Shown here piece by piece: positions 51,236 to 60,606 of a DNA stretch of 64,000 nucleotides. The position numbers were made by a program, and so were the translations under genes. Each line of letters opens with the position of its first letter. Position 1 is the stretch's first letter. This stretch comes from Hoylesella loescheii (GTDB lineage Bacteria; Bacteroidota; Bacteroidia; Bacteroidales; Bacteroidaceae). The DNA lies in NCBI GenBank assembly GCA_021531755.1, contig JADYUK010000001.1, positions 124,001-188,000 on the forward strand, written 5' to 3'. The notes beneath the pieces are model-generated. The model made no database searches and had not been told where the DNA came from. It saw nothing but the letters and a program-made list of their open reading frames with translations.

Positions 51236-52813
51236 TTATTCTTTCAGAAGGCTGTTATAGTCAGTCTCTTTCTTCGGTATTATCCACTGCCAGCGGTTAT
51301 AGTCCTCAGCTGAGATGGTTATGGCGAATGTCGAGTGGAAGTTTCCTGGGCTGGCGAGGCCCTTTGATGTGTCGAGCTTCTTGCGGTTTATGTCCTTCTT
51401 CCACCGTTTGCAGTCTGTCCAGTCAAATCCCTCTCCGAAGAGGTCGAACCTGCGGTAGAGCTTAACCTCCTCAAGGAGGTCGGCTCCTGTCTTCTGGCTC
51501 TTGGTGTACTCTGGGTCGAAGCGTTTTGTCACATCATAGAGTAGTTGTTGTGCGTCAGCGTCGCGTCCGAGGTGGCAGTCGGCCTCTGCCTCGATATAGT
51601 ACATCTCTGACGCGCGGAAGAGGCTGAACGAGCCGCCTCCAGGCATGAAGGCTGCGCGGAGCTTGAACTGCATGTAACCGAAGATGTACGATGTGCCGTA
51701 TACGTATCCTGAGTTCTTGCCACGTGTGAACATTGTTCCCTTTGTGGTGCGTCCAGAGGTGGCCATCTCCTTGAACTCTTTGTCGCTCTGCGGCACGAGG
51801 AAGAGGTCGCGGCGGACGTCGGTGGCTGGAATCTGGTCTATGAGCTCCTTCGAGATGGCTACAGGGTAGCTGCGGCATGCGCTTGCCGACGAGTTGGAGC
51901 CGATGTAGGCGAAGTAGCTGTAGTAGTAGAGCGTCTGGTCCTCAGCCTCGTAGACTCCCCATATCCATTCGCTGTTCTGAGCATTATGTCCCGCGAAGTA
52001 TTCTGAGACGGACATGAGGCTGTATCCGTCGCGTGCCTTCTTCGCGTTGTCGGCAGCTGTCTGCCAGTCCTCGCGGTATAGGGCTGCGCGTGCCTTGACG
52101 GCGTAAGCCACGTTGAGGTTAGGGAGATAGAACTCGTCAGAGCTGCGGTTGATGCCGCTCGACTGGAAGAGAGCTATGGCCTGGTCAAGGTCGGCATATA
52201 TCTGCTGGTAGACCTCGGCGAGGGTAGAGAGTGGCATGTCTTGTGGCTCGCCTGCGTCTGTCGCCTTGATGCGTAGCACGACACCGGATGTCTGGCCATT
52301 GCTGGAGTCACACCAGCGTCTGCAGTACATTGTCGTCAGCTGGTAGTAGCTGTATGCTCTGTAGACGAGGGCCTGGGCCTTGATGTACTCTTTCTGTTTC
52401 TCATCGCCGGTGGCGTTGTCCACATTGTCTATGATCTGGTTGGCGTTGCCTATGAGTTTGTAGTAGTAGTACCAGATGTAGTAGTTGTATGATGTCGTCT
52501 CGCTCTGCTTGTATGTAGCGAGATTGTTCCATAACGAGGCCCATCCTGTCTGGTTACACTTCTGTGTGTCATTGCCAGTGAAGTTGTTACACCAGTTCTT
52601 TATTGTCCCCTCGCCGTTCATGCCCTGGGTGCTGAGATACTGTGTCGTCATCATCTTCGCTATGCCGTTGACAGCCATGGCACAGTTCTCTGTAGTCGAG
52701 AAGGCGGCGTCTTTTGAGACGGAGGCGTTGGGTATGGTCTCAAGATAGTCGCTGCTGCATGAGGCGAGTCCCAATGTCGCTGCTGCTGCTATGATATATA
52801 TGTACTTGTTCAT
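51236..52813 (-). CDS. SusD/RagB-type surface lipoprotein (pair 3)
   Basis: This 525-residue surface lipoprotein has lipobox 'ATLGLASC' followed by SSDYLETIPNAS. The family features are 'DKQKEYIKAQALVYRAYSYYQLTTMYCRRW'-like helices ('QALVYRAYSYYQLTTMYC'), 'LNVAYAVKARAALYREDWQTAADNAKKA' and 'FRASEMYYIEAEADCHLGRD'. The end 'AITISAEDYNRWQWIIPKKETDYN' contains the typical C-terminal 'IP..E' region. It follows susC pair 3 and ends at a clear terminator, so the pair forms its own unit. Position next to GH51 and the arabinan locus suggests a related glycan, but this is only an inference from context. Confidence 0.9.
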   Translation of the reverse strand: MNKYIYIIAAAATLGLASCSSDYLETIPNASVSKDAAFSTTENCAMAVNGIAKMMTTQYLSTQGMNGEGTIKNWCNNFTGNDTQKCNQTGWASLWNNLATYKQSETTSYNYYIWYYYYKLIGNANQIIDNVDNATGDEKQKEYIKAQALVYRAYSYYQLTTMYCRRWCDSSNGQTSGVVLRIKATDAGEPQDMPLSTLAEVYQQIYADLDQAIALFQSSGINRSSDEFYLPNLNVAYAVKARAALYREDWQTAADNAKKARDGYSLMSVSEYFAGHNAQNSEWIWGVYEAEDQTLYYYSYFAYIGSNSSASACRSYPVAISKELIDQIPATDVRRDLFLVPQSDKEFKEMATSGRTTKGTMFTRGKNSGYVYGTSYIFGYMQFKLRAAFMPGGGSFSLFRASEMYYIEAEADCHLGRDADAQQLLYDVTKRFDPEYTKSQKTGADLLEEVKLYRRFDLFGEGFDWTDCKRWKKDINRKKLDTSKGLASPGNFHSTFAITISAEDYNRWQWIIPKKETDYNSLLKE

Positions 52814-52916
52814 TGTGTTCTGTTTTTATTTGATGTATTGTGGTTTGCTGCCCTCCAAATCTGCTTATTGGGGCTGAGAGCCCTGCGTGGGGGCAGATGG
52901 GGATGGCTGTACGGTG

Positions 52917-55900
52917 TCAGAATCTCACGTTCAGTCCGAAAGAGAACACGCGTGGTGTCACAAGGTAGTTGTACTGTGTTCCGTTGAATGTCTGTTGTGG
53001 GTTCATGCCCTTGCGTGCTGTCTTTGTGAAGAGGTTCTCGCATGTGAGGCTGATGCCCACGCCCTGAAGCTCAAGTTTGCTTACCCAACGCTTCGGCAGC
53101 TCGTAGGCGATGTTCAGGTTCTTCAGGCAGATATAGCTTGCCGATGTGAGCCAGCGGGATGATGTCGTGTTGACCTGTGAGCTGAGGTTGTAGTTCAGCA
53201 CAGGTATGTCGCCCGTCCATATCGCGCTCTCGGCTGTGGCGTCCTCTGCTGTCCATGAGTTGAGAGCGTCAGCATGGAACGAGCTTGGGGAAGAGCCAGC
53301 TGTCATGAGCGACTGGTAGTTGTAGTCGATGACCTTGCCTCCCAGCTGGTATGTGAAGAGTGCGCCGAATGACAGCTGCTTCCATGTCACTCCGATATTG
53401 AAGCTTCCGTATACTGGAGGTATGGAGCTGCCATGGAATTCTTTCTTGGCGTAGTTTGTCACGTATGAGTATGGGACACCGTCGATGATGGTGATGTTAT
53501 TGAGGTTGTCGCCTGTTATCTCTGTTGCGACATATTCCATCTCGCCTGTCGCCTCGTTCAGCTTCTGCTCCCAGTTGCCATACTGCACACCGTCAAGTGT
53601 GAAGCGGTAGCTCTTGCCCTGTGCGTCGCCATCGTTGAACTTGTAGAGAGAATAACCGTTCTTTGAGTCAACACCCTCGAACGTGTAGACGAAGAACTCG
53701 TAGCGTGACTTGCCCTCGACGATGTATTTCGTGCCGTCGACAATGCCATCCTTGTTCTGCTCTGGGAGAGTGACAATCTTGTTCTTTAGGTATGTCAGGT
53801 TGGCTCCGATGTTTATCTTCAGGTCTTTGTTCTTGTAGACATCGACATCTGTTGAGATTTCAAAGCCGCGGTTTGATATCGTGCCGAGATTCTGTGTTAC
53901 GACAGACTCTGCGGAAGATGACGATGTGGCACCGGAGGAGATAGGGAGATAGACATCAAAGAGGAGGTCCTTGTTGCGCTTGTCGAAATACTCAAGGCTG
54001 AGGTTCCAGCGGTTGAAGAGGCGTGCGTCTATGCCTATGCCCCATGACTGGCCTGTCTCCCACTTGAGGTTCGTGTTGGGGAACTGGGTCAGATAGAATG
54101 CTCCCTGATTTGAGTTCTGCTCGACAGTATAGAGGGCCTTTGAGGCATAGTAGCCTGCTCCGGCATCATTGCCCACCTCACCATAGTCTGCACGCAGCTT
54201 GAGATAGTTCACCCACTTGTACTCCTGCATGAAGCTCTCCTTTGATATGATCCAGTTGGCACCCAGTGACCAGAAGTTGCCCCATCGCGCGTCTTTGGCG
54301 AATCGTGACGAGCCGTCACGGCGGAAGCTGGCCTCCACGTTGTAGCGGTCATCGTATGCGTAGCGCACGCGGCCGAGGTATGACTCTGTGCGGTACTTGG
54401 CGTCTGACCCGTCAAGCGATGTTATGCTTGTGAAGTTTGTGAAGTTGCCCCATCCTGCCACAATCTCACTGGTCTTGTAGCCGTAGAGATAATTGTACTC
54501 GTATGAGTAGTTCTCGTGGCCTACGAGAGCGTCGACAGAGTGCTTGCCATAGTCGTGTGCCCACTCAAGCTGCTGCTGGAATGTGTAGTTCTTGTAGCTG
54601 TACTCCTCACGCTTGGCGCGGCCATCAGAGCCTTTGCCGTCGCCGATGACGGCACTGTTGTATGTGTGGTTGCGTGAGTTGCGCGTGTTGATATTGGCCT
54701 TGACAGTAGCCGAGAACCCATAGGGGAGGGTGAATGTGGCGTATGCTGTGGCATTGAGGGTGTTGCGCACAGTGCGGTCATAGTTGAGCTCGTTCTCCCA
54801 CATCACATGGCGGTCGACATACTGGTTGCGGGTAGGGATGATATTGCCTTCAGCGTCCTCGTACGAGCCTGGGTCGTACTGCTTGTTGCCGAAGCTGTCA
54901 AGTATGTACTCTCCTGTATTGACATCGTGGAGATGGACAGGATAGATAGGGGCGATATTGCGGCAGTACATGAAGACATTGGTGTAACTTGCGTCAGAGC
55001 TGCCATTCGTGTTGTTGAAGTTCTGGTGGCTTCCGTTCATCTGCAGTCCTGTCTTGAACCATGACACAGGCTGGACATTGACAGCCATGCTGCCGGCGAG
55101 ACGCTCAAAGCCAGAGTCCTTGAGGTAGCCGTTCTCATTGAGGTAGCCCACAGAGAAGCGGTAGTCAGCCTTGTCGTTTGCACCGTTGGCGTTAATGTTG
55201 TACTCCTGTCGGTATCCGCTTCTGACAGCCTGGTCGTACCAGTCGAGGTCATCAAGGTATCCTGAGAGTATCTGTGCGTCAGAGACCATCCGTCCGTCAG
55301 AGGTGAAGAGCTGGTCGTCAGGCTTGTTGAATATGTTCAGGTATGTCATTTCTTTCACGACATTCGCTGATGCGTATGCGGCCGATGTGGCGGCATCCTC
55401 GCCGTTTGAGTACATGCGTGAGTTGCGCAGGTTCTGCCATTCAAGCTCCATCCACTGCCTTGCGTCAGCACGGTCATACTCAGGTATACCCTTGTTATAT
55501 GAGCCCTGCTTGATGTCGAGCGACACATTGAGCTTGCCCATCTTGCCTTTCTTCGTGTTAATGAGGATTACGCCGTTTGATGCACGGTTACCGTAAAGCG
55601 CTGCCGACGCAGCATCTTTCAGCACAGAGATTGACTCGATGTCGGCAGGGTTGATGTCTGAGACGTTCCCGCCGAAAGGCACACCGTCAAGCACATAGAG
55701 AGGGGATGATGACCCGTTGACAGTTCCAACACCGCGTATGCGGATGTCGGGGTCAGAGCCAGGCGCGCCATATGTCGAGTTCACCTGCACACCAGCTACG
55801 GTACCTTCGAGAGCGCTTGCCGCGCTCGATGTCGGCCTGAGGGCGATATCCTCGCTCTTCACCGACTGTATTGCACCTGTGAGCGATGTCCTCTTCTGTG

Positions 55901-56225
55901 TGCCGTAGGCCACGACAACGACCTCGTCAAGGCCTGCCGCGTCAACCTCAAGGGCTGTGTGGACGTTCTTGCCTGCCTGTATTATCTTTGAAAGCATACC
56001 GATGTAAGAAATCTCCAGCTTTGATTTCTCATCAGAGATCTCAACACTGTATCTTCCGTTGGCATCTGTGATAGTTCCGGCCTTTGTTCCGAGAACCTTT
56101 ATTGATGCACCTACTACTGGCAGACCATCTTCACTGCTGGTGACAAGACCAGTCGCCTTTGTTTGCGCCCATGCCGTTACGGTCACCATGAGACACAATA
56201 GCATTGTTGTCAGTACTTTCTTCAT
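52917..56225 (-). CDS. SusC/RagA-type TonB-dependent transporter (pair 3)
   Basis: The start is placed at ATG 56225, which opens a signal peptide (MKKVLTTMLLCLMVTVTAWAQ) and gives 1102 residues; an in-frame ATG at 56324 would add a non-signal stretch. The carboxypeptidase-like domain ('TGLVTSSEDGLPVVGASIKVLG') is followed by plug motifs 'EVVVVAYGTQKRTSLTGAIQSV', 'DIRIRGVGTVNGSSSPLYVLDGV' and 'SVLKDAASAALYGNRASNGVILI'. The barrel ends 'PRVFSFGLNVRF'. susD follows after 103 nt. TATATTTG on the minus strand at 56501-56494 could be its -7 element, with a leader of about 270 nt. The regulator gene 57149-58222 is divergent from it. Confidence 0.93.
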   Translation of the reverse strand: MKKVLTTMLLCLMVTVTAWAQTKATGLVTSSEDGLPVVGASIKVLGTKAGTITDANGRYSVEISDEKSKLEISYIGMLSKIIQAGKNVHTALEVDAAGLDEVVVVAYGTQKRTSLTGAIQSVKSEDIALRPTSSAASALEGTVAGVQVNSTYGAPGSDPDIRIRGVGTVNGSSSPLYVLDGVPFGGNVSDINPADIESISVLKDAASAALYGNRASNGVILINTKKGKMGKLNVSLDIKQGSYNKGIPEYDRADARQWMELEWQNLRNSRMYSNGEDAATSAAYASANVVKEMTYLNIFNKPDDQLFTSDGRMVSDAQILSGYLDDLDWYDQAVRSGYRQEYNINANGANDKADYRFSVGYLNENGYLKDSGFERLAGSMAVNVQPVSWFKTGLQMNGSHQNFNNTNGSSDASYTNVFMYCRNIAPIYPVHLHDVNTGEYILDSFGNKQYDPGSYEDAEGNIIPTRNQYVDRHVMWENELNYDRTVRNTLNATAYATFTLPYGFSATVKANINTRNSRNHTYNSAVIGDGKGSDGRAKREEYSYKNYTFQQQLEWAHDYGKHSVDALVGHENYSYEYNYLYGYKTSEIVAGWGNFTNFTSITSLDGSDAKYRTESYLGRVRYAYDDRYNVEASFRRDGSSRFAKDARWGNFWSLGANWIISKESFMQEYKWVNYLKLRADYGEVGNDAGAGYYASKALYTVEQNSNQGAFYLTQFPNTNLKWETGQSWGIGIDARLFNRWNLSLEYFDKRNKDLLFDVYLPISSGATSSSSAESVVTQNLGTISNRGFEISTDVDVYKNKDLKINIGANLTYLKNKIVTLPEQNKDGIVDGTKYIVEGKSRYEFFVYTFEGVDSKNGYSLYKFNDGDAQGKSYRFTLDGVQYGNWEQKLNEATGEMEYVATEITGDNLNNITIIDGVPYSYVTNYAKKEFHGSSIPPVYGSFNIGVTWKQLSFGALFTYQLGGKVIDYNYQSLMTAGSSPSSFHADALNSWTAEDATAESAIWTGDIPVLNYNLSSQVNTTSSRWLTSASYICLKNLNIAYELPKRWVSKLELQGVGISLTCENLFTKTARKGMNPQQTFNGTQYNYLVTPRVFSFGLNVRF

Positions 56226-56798
56226 AAGGATCTGGTTTTTATTAGTTGGTATATGTGATAATGATATCTTTTCTGGATTCTTTGCTACTTGTGGAGTTGC
56301 ATTGTCCCGGGGGAATTTATCCATCGTCCATCCCGATACTTGCAGTTGTGTGTGTGCCTTGATGTTTATTTATGCGTAGTCACTTCCCCTTTATTTGTGT
56401 CATATTGTAAAGGAATCTTGTTTACGCCTTGTTTTCGTGTGTGAGAGATTGGTGAAAAAGTGTACACTTGTCAATTGTAAATCTTTTATTTGACAAATAT
56501 ATTAAATATAAATAACATAATATTGACAACATCGACCTGATTTTAACAAATTAACACAATACCCCTCCCATTTAACAAAAATATACATTTTATTTGTCAT
56601 AAATATTGCTCTTCTTTCCTCCATTGATTTGGTCACGGGATACGAGGTTGTGCTCTTACCCGTCTGCTTGTTCTTGTCTGTCAGACAATGTGAGGAGATG
56701 TTTTTTCCACCATCTATACCCTCGCCGCCATTCTCTATTCTATATTTTTATATTAAGGTATACATAGAGACCTCAGAGATTCAGGTGAATAGTCAATT

Positions 56799-56886
56799 GA
56801 CTCAGTAATCAAATAGTAAAGACTCAGTAATTATAATATAAAGACACAGTAATCAGTATATAAAGACTCAGTAATTATGGAATGAC
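56799..56886. repeat. Four 22-bp direct repeats (iterons)
   Basis: GACTCAGTAAT-type cores start at 56799, 56821, 56843 and 56865, exactly 22 bp apart. The first three units also share the A+T-rich second half (...ATATAAA). The third core reads GACACAGTAAT. A 22-bp period puts all cores on one face of the DNA helix, as expected for binding of a multimeric or AraC-type regulator. They lie about 260 nt upstream of a ThiD-AraC fusion gene and about 570 nt upstream of the divergent susC. Confidence 0.85.
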
Positions 56887-56947
56887 ATTTTGTCTCTATT
56901 GTATATAAAGCTAATGTCTCGAGTCATCATTATCAGGTAATAAAAAA

Positions 56948-57030
56948 ATGAGGGTTGGTGTAGCTCTTCATCCGAGCTGCAGAGAACGGTGACTGATATT
57001 GGCCCTCCAGATGATGAGGGTTGGTGTAGC
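56948..57030. repeat. Pair of 17-bp direct repeats ahead of the AraC fusion gene
   Basis: ATGAGGGTTGGTGTAGC occurs at 56948-56964 and 57014-57030, 66 nt apart (three times the 22-bp iteron period). The copies are identical. They could be further regulator sites. No reading frame is evident. Confidence 0.7.
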
Positions 57031-57135
57031 AGAAATCCTACAATTACGTGGGTGTTAAGACAGTATTGCTGGACAGTATTGGCAAAAAAGTGAATTATTC
57101 TCCACCAAAAAGGTATGTCATCATAAAAAAATGAG

Positions 57136-57143
57136 TACCTTTG
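57136..57143 (+). promoter_or_regulatory. -7 element touching the start of the ThiD-AraC gene
   Basis: TACCTTTG ends 5 nt before the ATG at 57149. If it is the -7 element, transcription starts at or within a few bases of that ATG and the message is leaderless or nearly so. No clear TTG is present at -33, which would fit dependence on an activator. Confidence 0.45.
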
Positions 57144-57148
57144 CAACC

Positions 57149-58222
57149 ATGAAGAATATTGTCCCGATATTGAGTATCAACGGCTCAGACGCCAGCGGAA
57201 GGGCAGGCGTGCAGGCGGATATAAGGACTATCACATCGTTAGGGGCTTACGCACTCAGCGTCATGAGCTGTGTGACTGTGAGAGACACCGCGGGCAGGCA
57301 GCATATCCATGTCCTGCCTCACGATGTAGTGGCCGGACAACTCCTGTCGGCTGTCAGCACCGAGAGGCCCGCCGCTGTGAAGATAGGCATGGTAAGGGGT
57401 GCGGAGATGATTCGCAGCCTGAGGGATATGGTTGTCGGGATGAGGAATATAGTGCTCACACCAGGGCTACTGACGTCATCTGGCGAGAGCATTGCCGACG
57501 ATGATACAGTGCATGCCATAATGCGCTGGCTCATACCAGAGGCGAGACTCCTGGTCATGAGGTGTAGCGAGGCGGAGAGGATGCTCGGCATGGATATCTT
57601 GACCGACGAGGACATGCTCACGGCCGGAAGGCGGCTGATGGAACTCGGCGCCGGCGCTGTAATGCTACGCGAGGGGCACATAGTCGATGGCTGTCTGACG
57701 GCAGTTCTCGTCGATGCTGACGGCTACACATTCTTCTCGTCGCATAACGCTGCGGGATGGCAGCAGCATGGGGTAGGGGGAGCTCTGTCGGCTGCAATAG
57801 CGACATGTATCGGACAGGGAGACGACCTGCGCCCCGCTGTAGCGCGGGCTCACGATTTCATCCACACACAGGTAGTGTATGCTGTAAGAGGGCAGGAGAG
57901 GCAGAGCCGGCCAGTCGATATATACAACGCATTCCTCAACCTTATAGCGCAGAATTACCGTGAGCAGCACAGTGTGGCATGGTATGCCCGCCAGCTCTCC
58001 ATATCTGCCCGTTATCTCTCACAGTCGACATCGCTGACAGTAGGAAAGAGCCCCAAGCACATTATCGACGAGTATGTCGTGAACGAGGCGAAAGTGATGA
58101 TAGCCACATCGCGCCTGACCATGCAGGAGATAGCCTACGCACTGGGCTTTACGTCCCAGTCAGTATTCTGCCGCGTTTTCCGTTCTGTCACAGGCTCTCC
58201 ACCATCCAAGCAGCGGACGTGA
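57149..58222 (+). CDS. ThiD-like kinase domain fused to an AraC-type DNA-binding domain
   Basis: Residues 1 to about 255 look like hydroxymethylpyrimidine (phosphate) kinase ThiD: 'ILSINGSDASGRAGVQADIRTITSLGAYALSVMS' and 'AVKIGMV'. Residues about 262-357 are an AraC helix-turn-helix pair ('HSVAWYARQLSISARYLSQ', 'LTMQEIAYALGFTSQSVFCRVFRSVTGSPP'). Key kinase positions are changed. The GTGC anion hole with the catalytic Cys reads GVGG, 'TPN.PEA' reads 'MRCSEAE', the conserved Lys of 'KGGH' is Arg, and the HMP-contacting Gln of 'VAQNT' is Arg. I infer a sensor, not an enzyme: a one-component regulator whose ligand may be a pyrimidine or related small molecule. The start at 57149 opens directly into the ThiD fold; an ATG at 57131 would include the -7 element. 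Four iterons lie upstream. Confidence 0.85.
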   Translation: MKNIVPILSINGSDASGRAGVQADIRTITSLGAYALSVMSCVTVRDTAGRQHIHVLPHDVVAGQLLSAVSTERPAAVKIGMVRGAEMIRSLRDMVVGMRNIVLTPGLLTSSGESIADDDTVHAIMRWLIPEARLLVMRCSEAERMLGMDILTDEDMLTAGRRLMELGAGAVMLREGHIVDGCLTAVLVDADGYTFFSSHNAAGWQQHGVGGALSAAIATCIGQGDDLRPAVARAHDFIHTQVVYAVRGQERQSRPVDIYNAFLNLIAQNYREQHSVAWYARQLSISARYLSQSTSLTVGKSPKHIIDEYVVNEAKVMIATSRLTMQEIAYALGFTSQSVFCRVFRSVTGSPPSKQRT

Positions 58223-58368
58223 CCCCGCTCTCTAACATATATCCAAGACCATAAGCAAAAATGAGGCTACAGAGAGAGGAACGGCGCACTGTGGGGACAC
58301 CACAGGGAGCCGAGGGGTAAGGAAGACCTCACAATTCAGACAAACAACATAAACATCGATTAAGGATA

Positions 58369-59097
58369 ATGATACGCAGTTTCTTTGCTTCACCAGCATT
58401 GCTGCTTATTTTGCTGCTCGCCAGCCCGTCAGCGACTGTCGCGCAGAATGAGGAGCGTAAATGGGCGATAGAGCTCAGCTTGGGCCCCACGTTCATAAAA
58501 GACAAAACTACACTGTCCGGCCAATCAGGAACGGAGTCGGGACTGGCTAAATATCTTGGCTTTGAATATTTTTTGTTCCAACAGACACACTTCTCGGTCA
58601 GGGCGGGTCTGCAGGCCGAGACGCTTTATCTCGGCTCACAGCTCATAACAGCCGAGCAGACAACCATCAACCTCGGAGGCAGATGGTATCCTGCGCCAGA
58701 GAGGTGGATTGTACAGCCGCACCTTGGTCTCGGTATGAATGTCCTCCTCTCAGAGAATAACTCGAGCGAGGGCGCAGAGATAGGGATGGGACACAAGACA
58801 ACGTTCAGGGCTGATATCAGCTCGCCCCGCATCGCTCTGACACCATCCGTAGGCCTCGACATATATCTCCTCTCGTCATTAGCCTTATATGCCGAATACT
58901 CATACAATATAGGATTCAATAACAAGTATGACATCTCATATTCAGTCAATGACCGCACGCCGGATGTTGTCCATGGCAATCTCAATCACCATAACCTGCA
59001 GATAGGCCTGAAGCTGACATTCCCTTTCCGCTTTACATCTGACGATATGAATGGTGCCCTGAGATCCATCTTCATGTCTTTGATGACGGATGACTGA
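58369..59097 (+). CDS. Outer-membrane beta-barrel protein
   Basis: I do not recognise a family beyond a generic porin/OmpA-like barrel. A signal peptide (MIRSFFASPALLLILLLASPSATVAQ) is followed by about eight alternating hydrophobic strands: 'WAIELSLGPTFI', 'KYLGFEYFLFQ', 'HFSVRAGLQAETLYLGS', 'TINLGGRWY', 'VQPHLGLGMNVLL', 'RIALTPSVGLDIYLLSSLALYAEYSYNIGF' and 'HHNLQIGLKLTFPF'. At 242 residues an 8-stranded barrel is likely. AAGGA precedes the ATG. It lies between the regulator gene and lplA, with 146 nt after the former, and could be in one transcript with it. Confidence 0.75.
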   Translation: MIRSFFASPALLLILLLASPSATVAQNEERKWAIELSLGPTFIKDKTTLSGQSGTESGLAKYLGFEYFLFQQTHFSVRAGLQAETLYLGSQLITAEQTTINLGGRWYPAPERWIVQPHLGLGMNVLLSENNSSEGAEIGMGHKTTFRADISSPRIALTPSVGLDIYLLSSLALYAEYSYNIGFNNKYDISYSVNDRTPDVVHGNLNHHNLQIGLKLTFPFRFTSDDMNGALRSIFMSLMTDD

Positions 59098-59198
59098 CAG
59101 CCACCTCAGACGATATATGACAGATATGTCTGCCATCGTCCCGACGGACGGCATCTGCTTTCCCTTTATAATACACACCTAATACATTTATATTATAT

Positions 59199-60179
59199 AT
59201 GAAATACATCGCGCTGCCCGATGACAAGACCCGCATACTCCCCTTCTACCTAGCCATGGAGGAGTATGTCGCCTACAACATTGACGAGGAAGACTGCTTC
59301 TTCATGTGGCAGGTCGAGCCCACCGTCATATTCGGCCGTAACCAGCTTATAGAGAACGAGGTGAATCTCGAATACTGTAGAGCCCATAATGTCCAGACCT
59401 ACCGCCGCAAGAGTGGAGGCGGATGCGTCTATGCAGACAAGAGCAATATCATGTTCAGCTACATCACACGCAACGAGCAAGTCTGCTACACATTCAACCG
59501 CTATATCATGATGGTAACTGATATGTTGCGCCGCATGGGTGTCGACGCATCGACAACAGGACGCAATGATATCATCATCGGGGGGCGGAAAGTGTCAGGC
59601 AATGCCTTCTACCATGTCCCTGGCCGCAGCATTGTCCATGGCACCATGCTCTACGATACGAATATGGAGAATATGGTGGGGAGCATAACACCAAGCGATG
59701 CTAAACTTGTCAGCAAGGGCGTCAGCAGCGTGCGTCAGCATATAGCGCTGCTGAAGGACTATACCACGATGACAATCGATGAGTTCAAGAGCTTCGCGCG
59801 CCGTAATATATGTGATGACACGATATCACTCACCGAGGCTGACGTGAGAGACATAGAGAAGATAACAGAAGAGTATCTGACCCCAGAGTTCATCTACGGC
59901 AACAACCCCAAATACACACTCATACGCCGTCGCCGCTATGAGGGTGTCGGAGACTTTGAGGTGAAGATGGAGCTGAAGAATAATATCATCAAGGATATTG
60001 ACATCAAGGGCGACTTCTTCCTCGTGGGAGATATAGGAGGCGGGATTATTGCCCAGCTGAGAGGCTGCGAGATGACACGTGAGTCCATATCACGTGTCCT
60101 TACCTCACATCATGCAGCCGATGTCATCCATAACATGACCGATGAGATGCTTGTCAGTCTGCTCCTCGATGCGCAGTAA
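59199..60179 (+). CDS. lplA: Lipoate-protein ligase
   Basis: This enzyme attaches lipoate to the E2 and H proteins of oxo-acid dehydrogenases and the glycine cleavage system. The 326-residue protein has the family core 'FMWQVEPTVIFGRNQLIENEVNLEYCRAHNVQTYRRKSGGGCVYADKSNIMFSYI' (split here only for description). 'GRNDIIIGGRKVSGNAFYHVPGRSIVHGTMLYDTNMENM' holds the catalytic Lys in 'GRKVSG', and a C-terminal accessory domain follows ('RRRRYEGVGDFEVKMELKNNIIKDIDIKGDFF'). It works in the cytoplasm. It is on the same strand as the barrel gene upstream but about 100 nt away. Confidence 0.94.
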   Translation: MKYIALPDDKTRILPFYLAMEEYVAYNIDEEDCFFMWQVEPTVIFGRNQLIENEVNLEYCRAHNVQTYRRKSGGGCVYADKSNIMFSYITRNEQVCYTFNRYIMMVTDMLRRMGVDASTTGRNDIIIGGRKVSGNAFYHVPGRSIVHGTMLYDTNMENMVGSITPSDAKLVSKGVSSVRQHIALLKDYTTMTIDEFKSFARRNICDDTISLTEADVRDIEKITEEYLTPEFIYGNNPKYTLIRRRRYEGVGDFEVKMELKNNIIKDIDIKGDFFLVGDIGGGIIAQLRGCEMTRESISRVLTSHHAADVIHNMTDEMLVSLLLDAQ

Positions 60180-60606
60180 GCTCTATCAGCCACAATCTCT
60201 GCTTATCCCCTGATACCCGCCCACATAAGGGGGGCACACATCAAGTACACACACCCATCATGGACGTAGCCAGGCGTAGATGTTCAAACAAATTCGGACA
60301 TCTTTATCAAGTCATGGTAATCGCCGCGAGAGATGAGAAAAAGTCATCCAGTCAATTAGCAAGGCATTAAGTATCGTACTCATCATCACACTTTCTTGGC
60401 TAATTATGGTATTATGTTGGTCTTGCCATATACTTTCTCGTGGATTCTTCAGCTGTGTTTAAGGAAATATAGATATCTTTGCATACATATCTGCCATGGG
60501 AATTAGGCATCCTCTCGATATGTTAATTGCCCACCATCGCTTCGCTTCTGTGATACAGTGCTGGATAATACCGTAAACAAAGACTAAAGCTAACGATATA
60601 CCTAAT
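60180..60606 (+). other. Gap upstream of the GH3 gene, with a possible -7 element
   Basis: No gene is seen. TATCTTTG at 60474-60481 fits the -7 element, without a good -33 partner; it would give a leader of about 120 nt for the GH3 gene. A weak inverted repeat around AATTAGCAAG/CTTGGCTAATT lies near 60353-60413. Confidence 0.35.

Noticed and set aside
56799..56886. CRISPR-like or replication-origin iterons
   Set aside because: The period is 22 bp with no spacers, and no replication initiator gene is near; a regulator operator fits the context better.
56940..57035. tRNA-like 'GGTTGGTGTAGCTC' segment
   Set aside because: There is no T-arm sequence or acceptor stem, and the motif is one of a 17-bp direct repeat pair.
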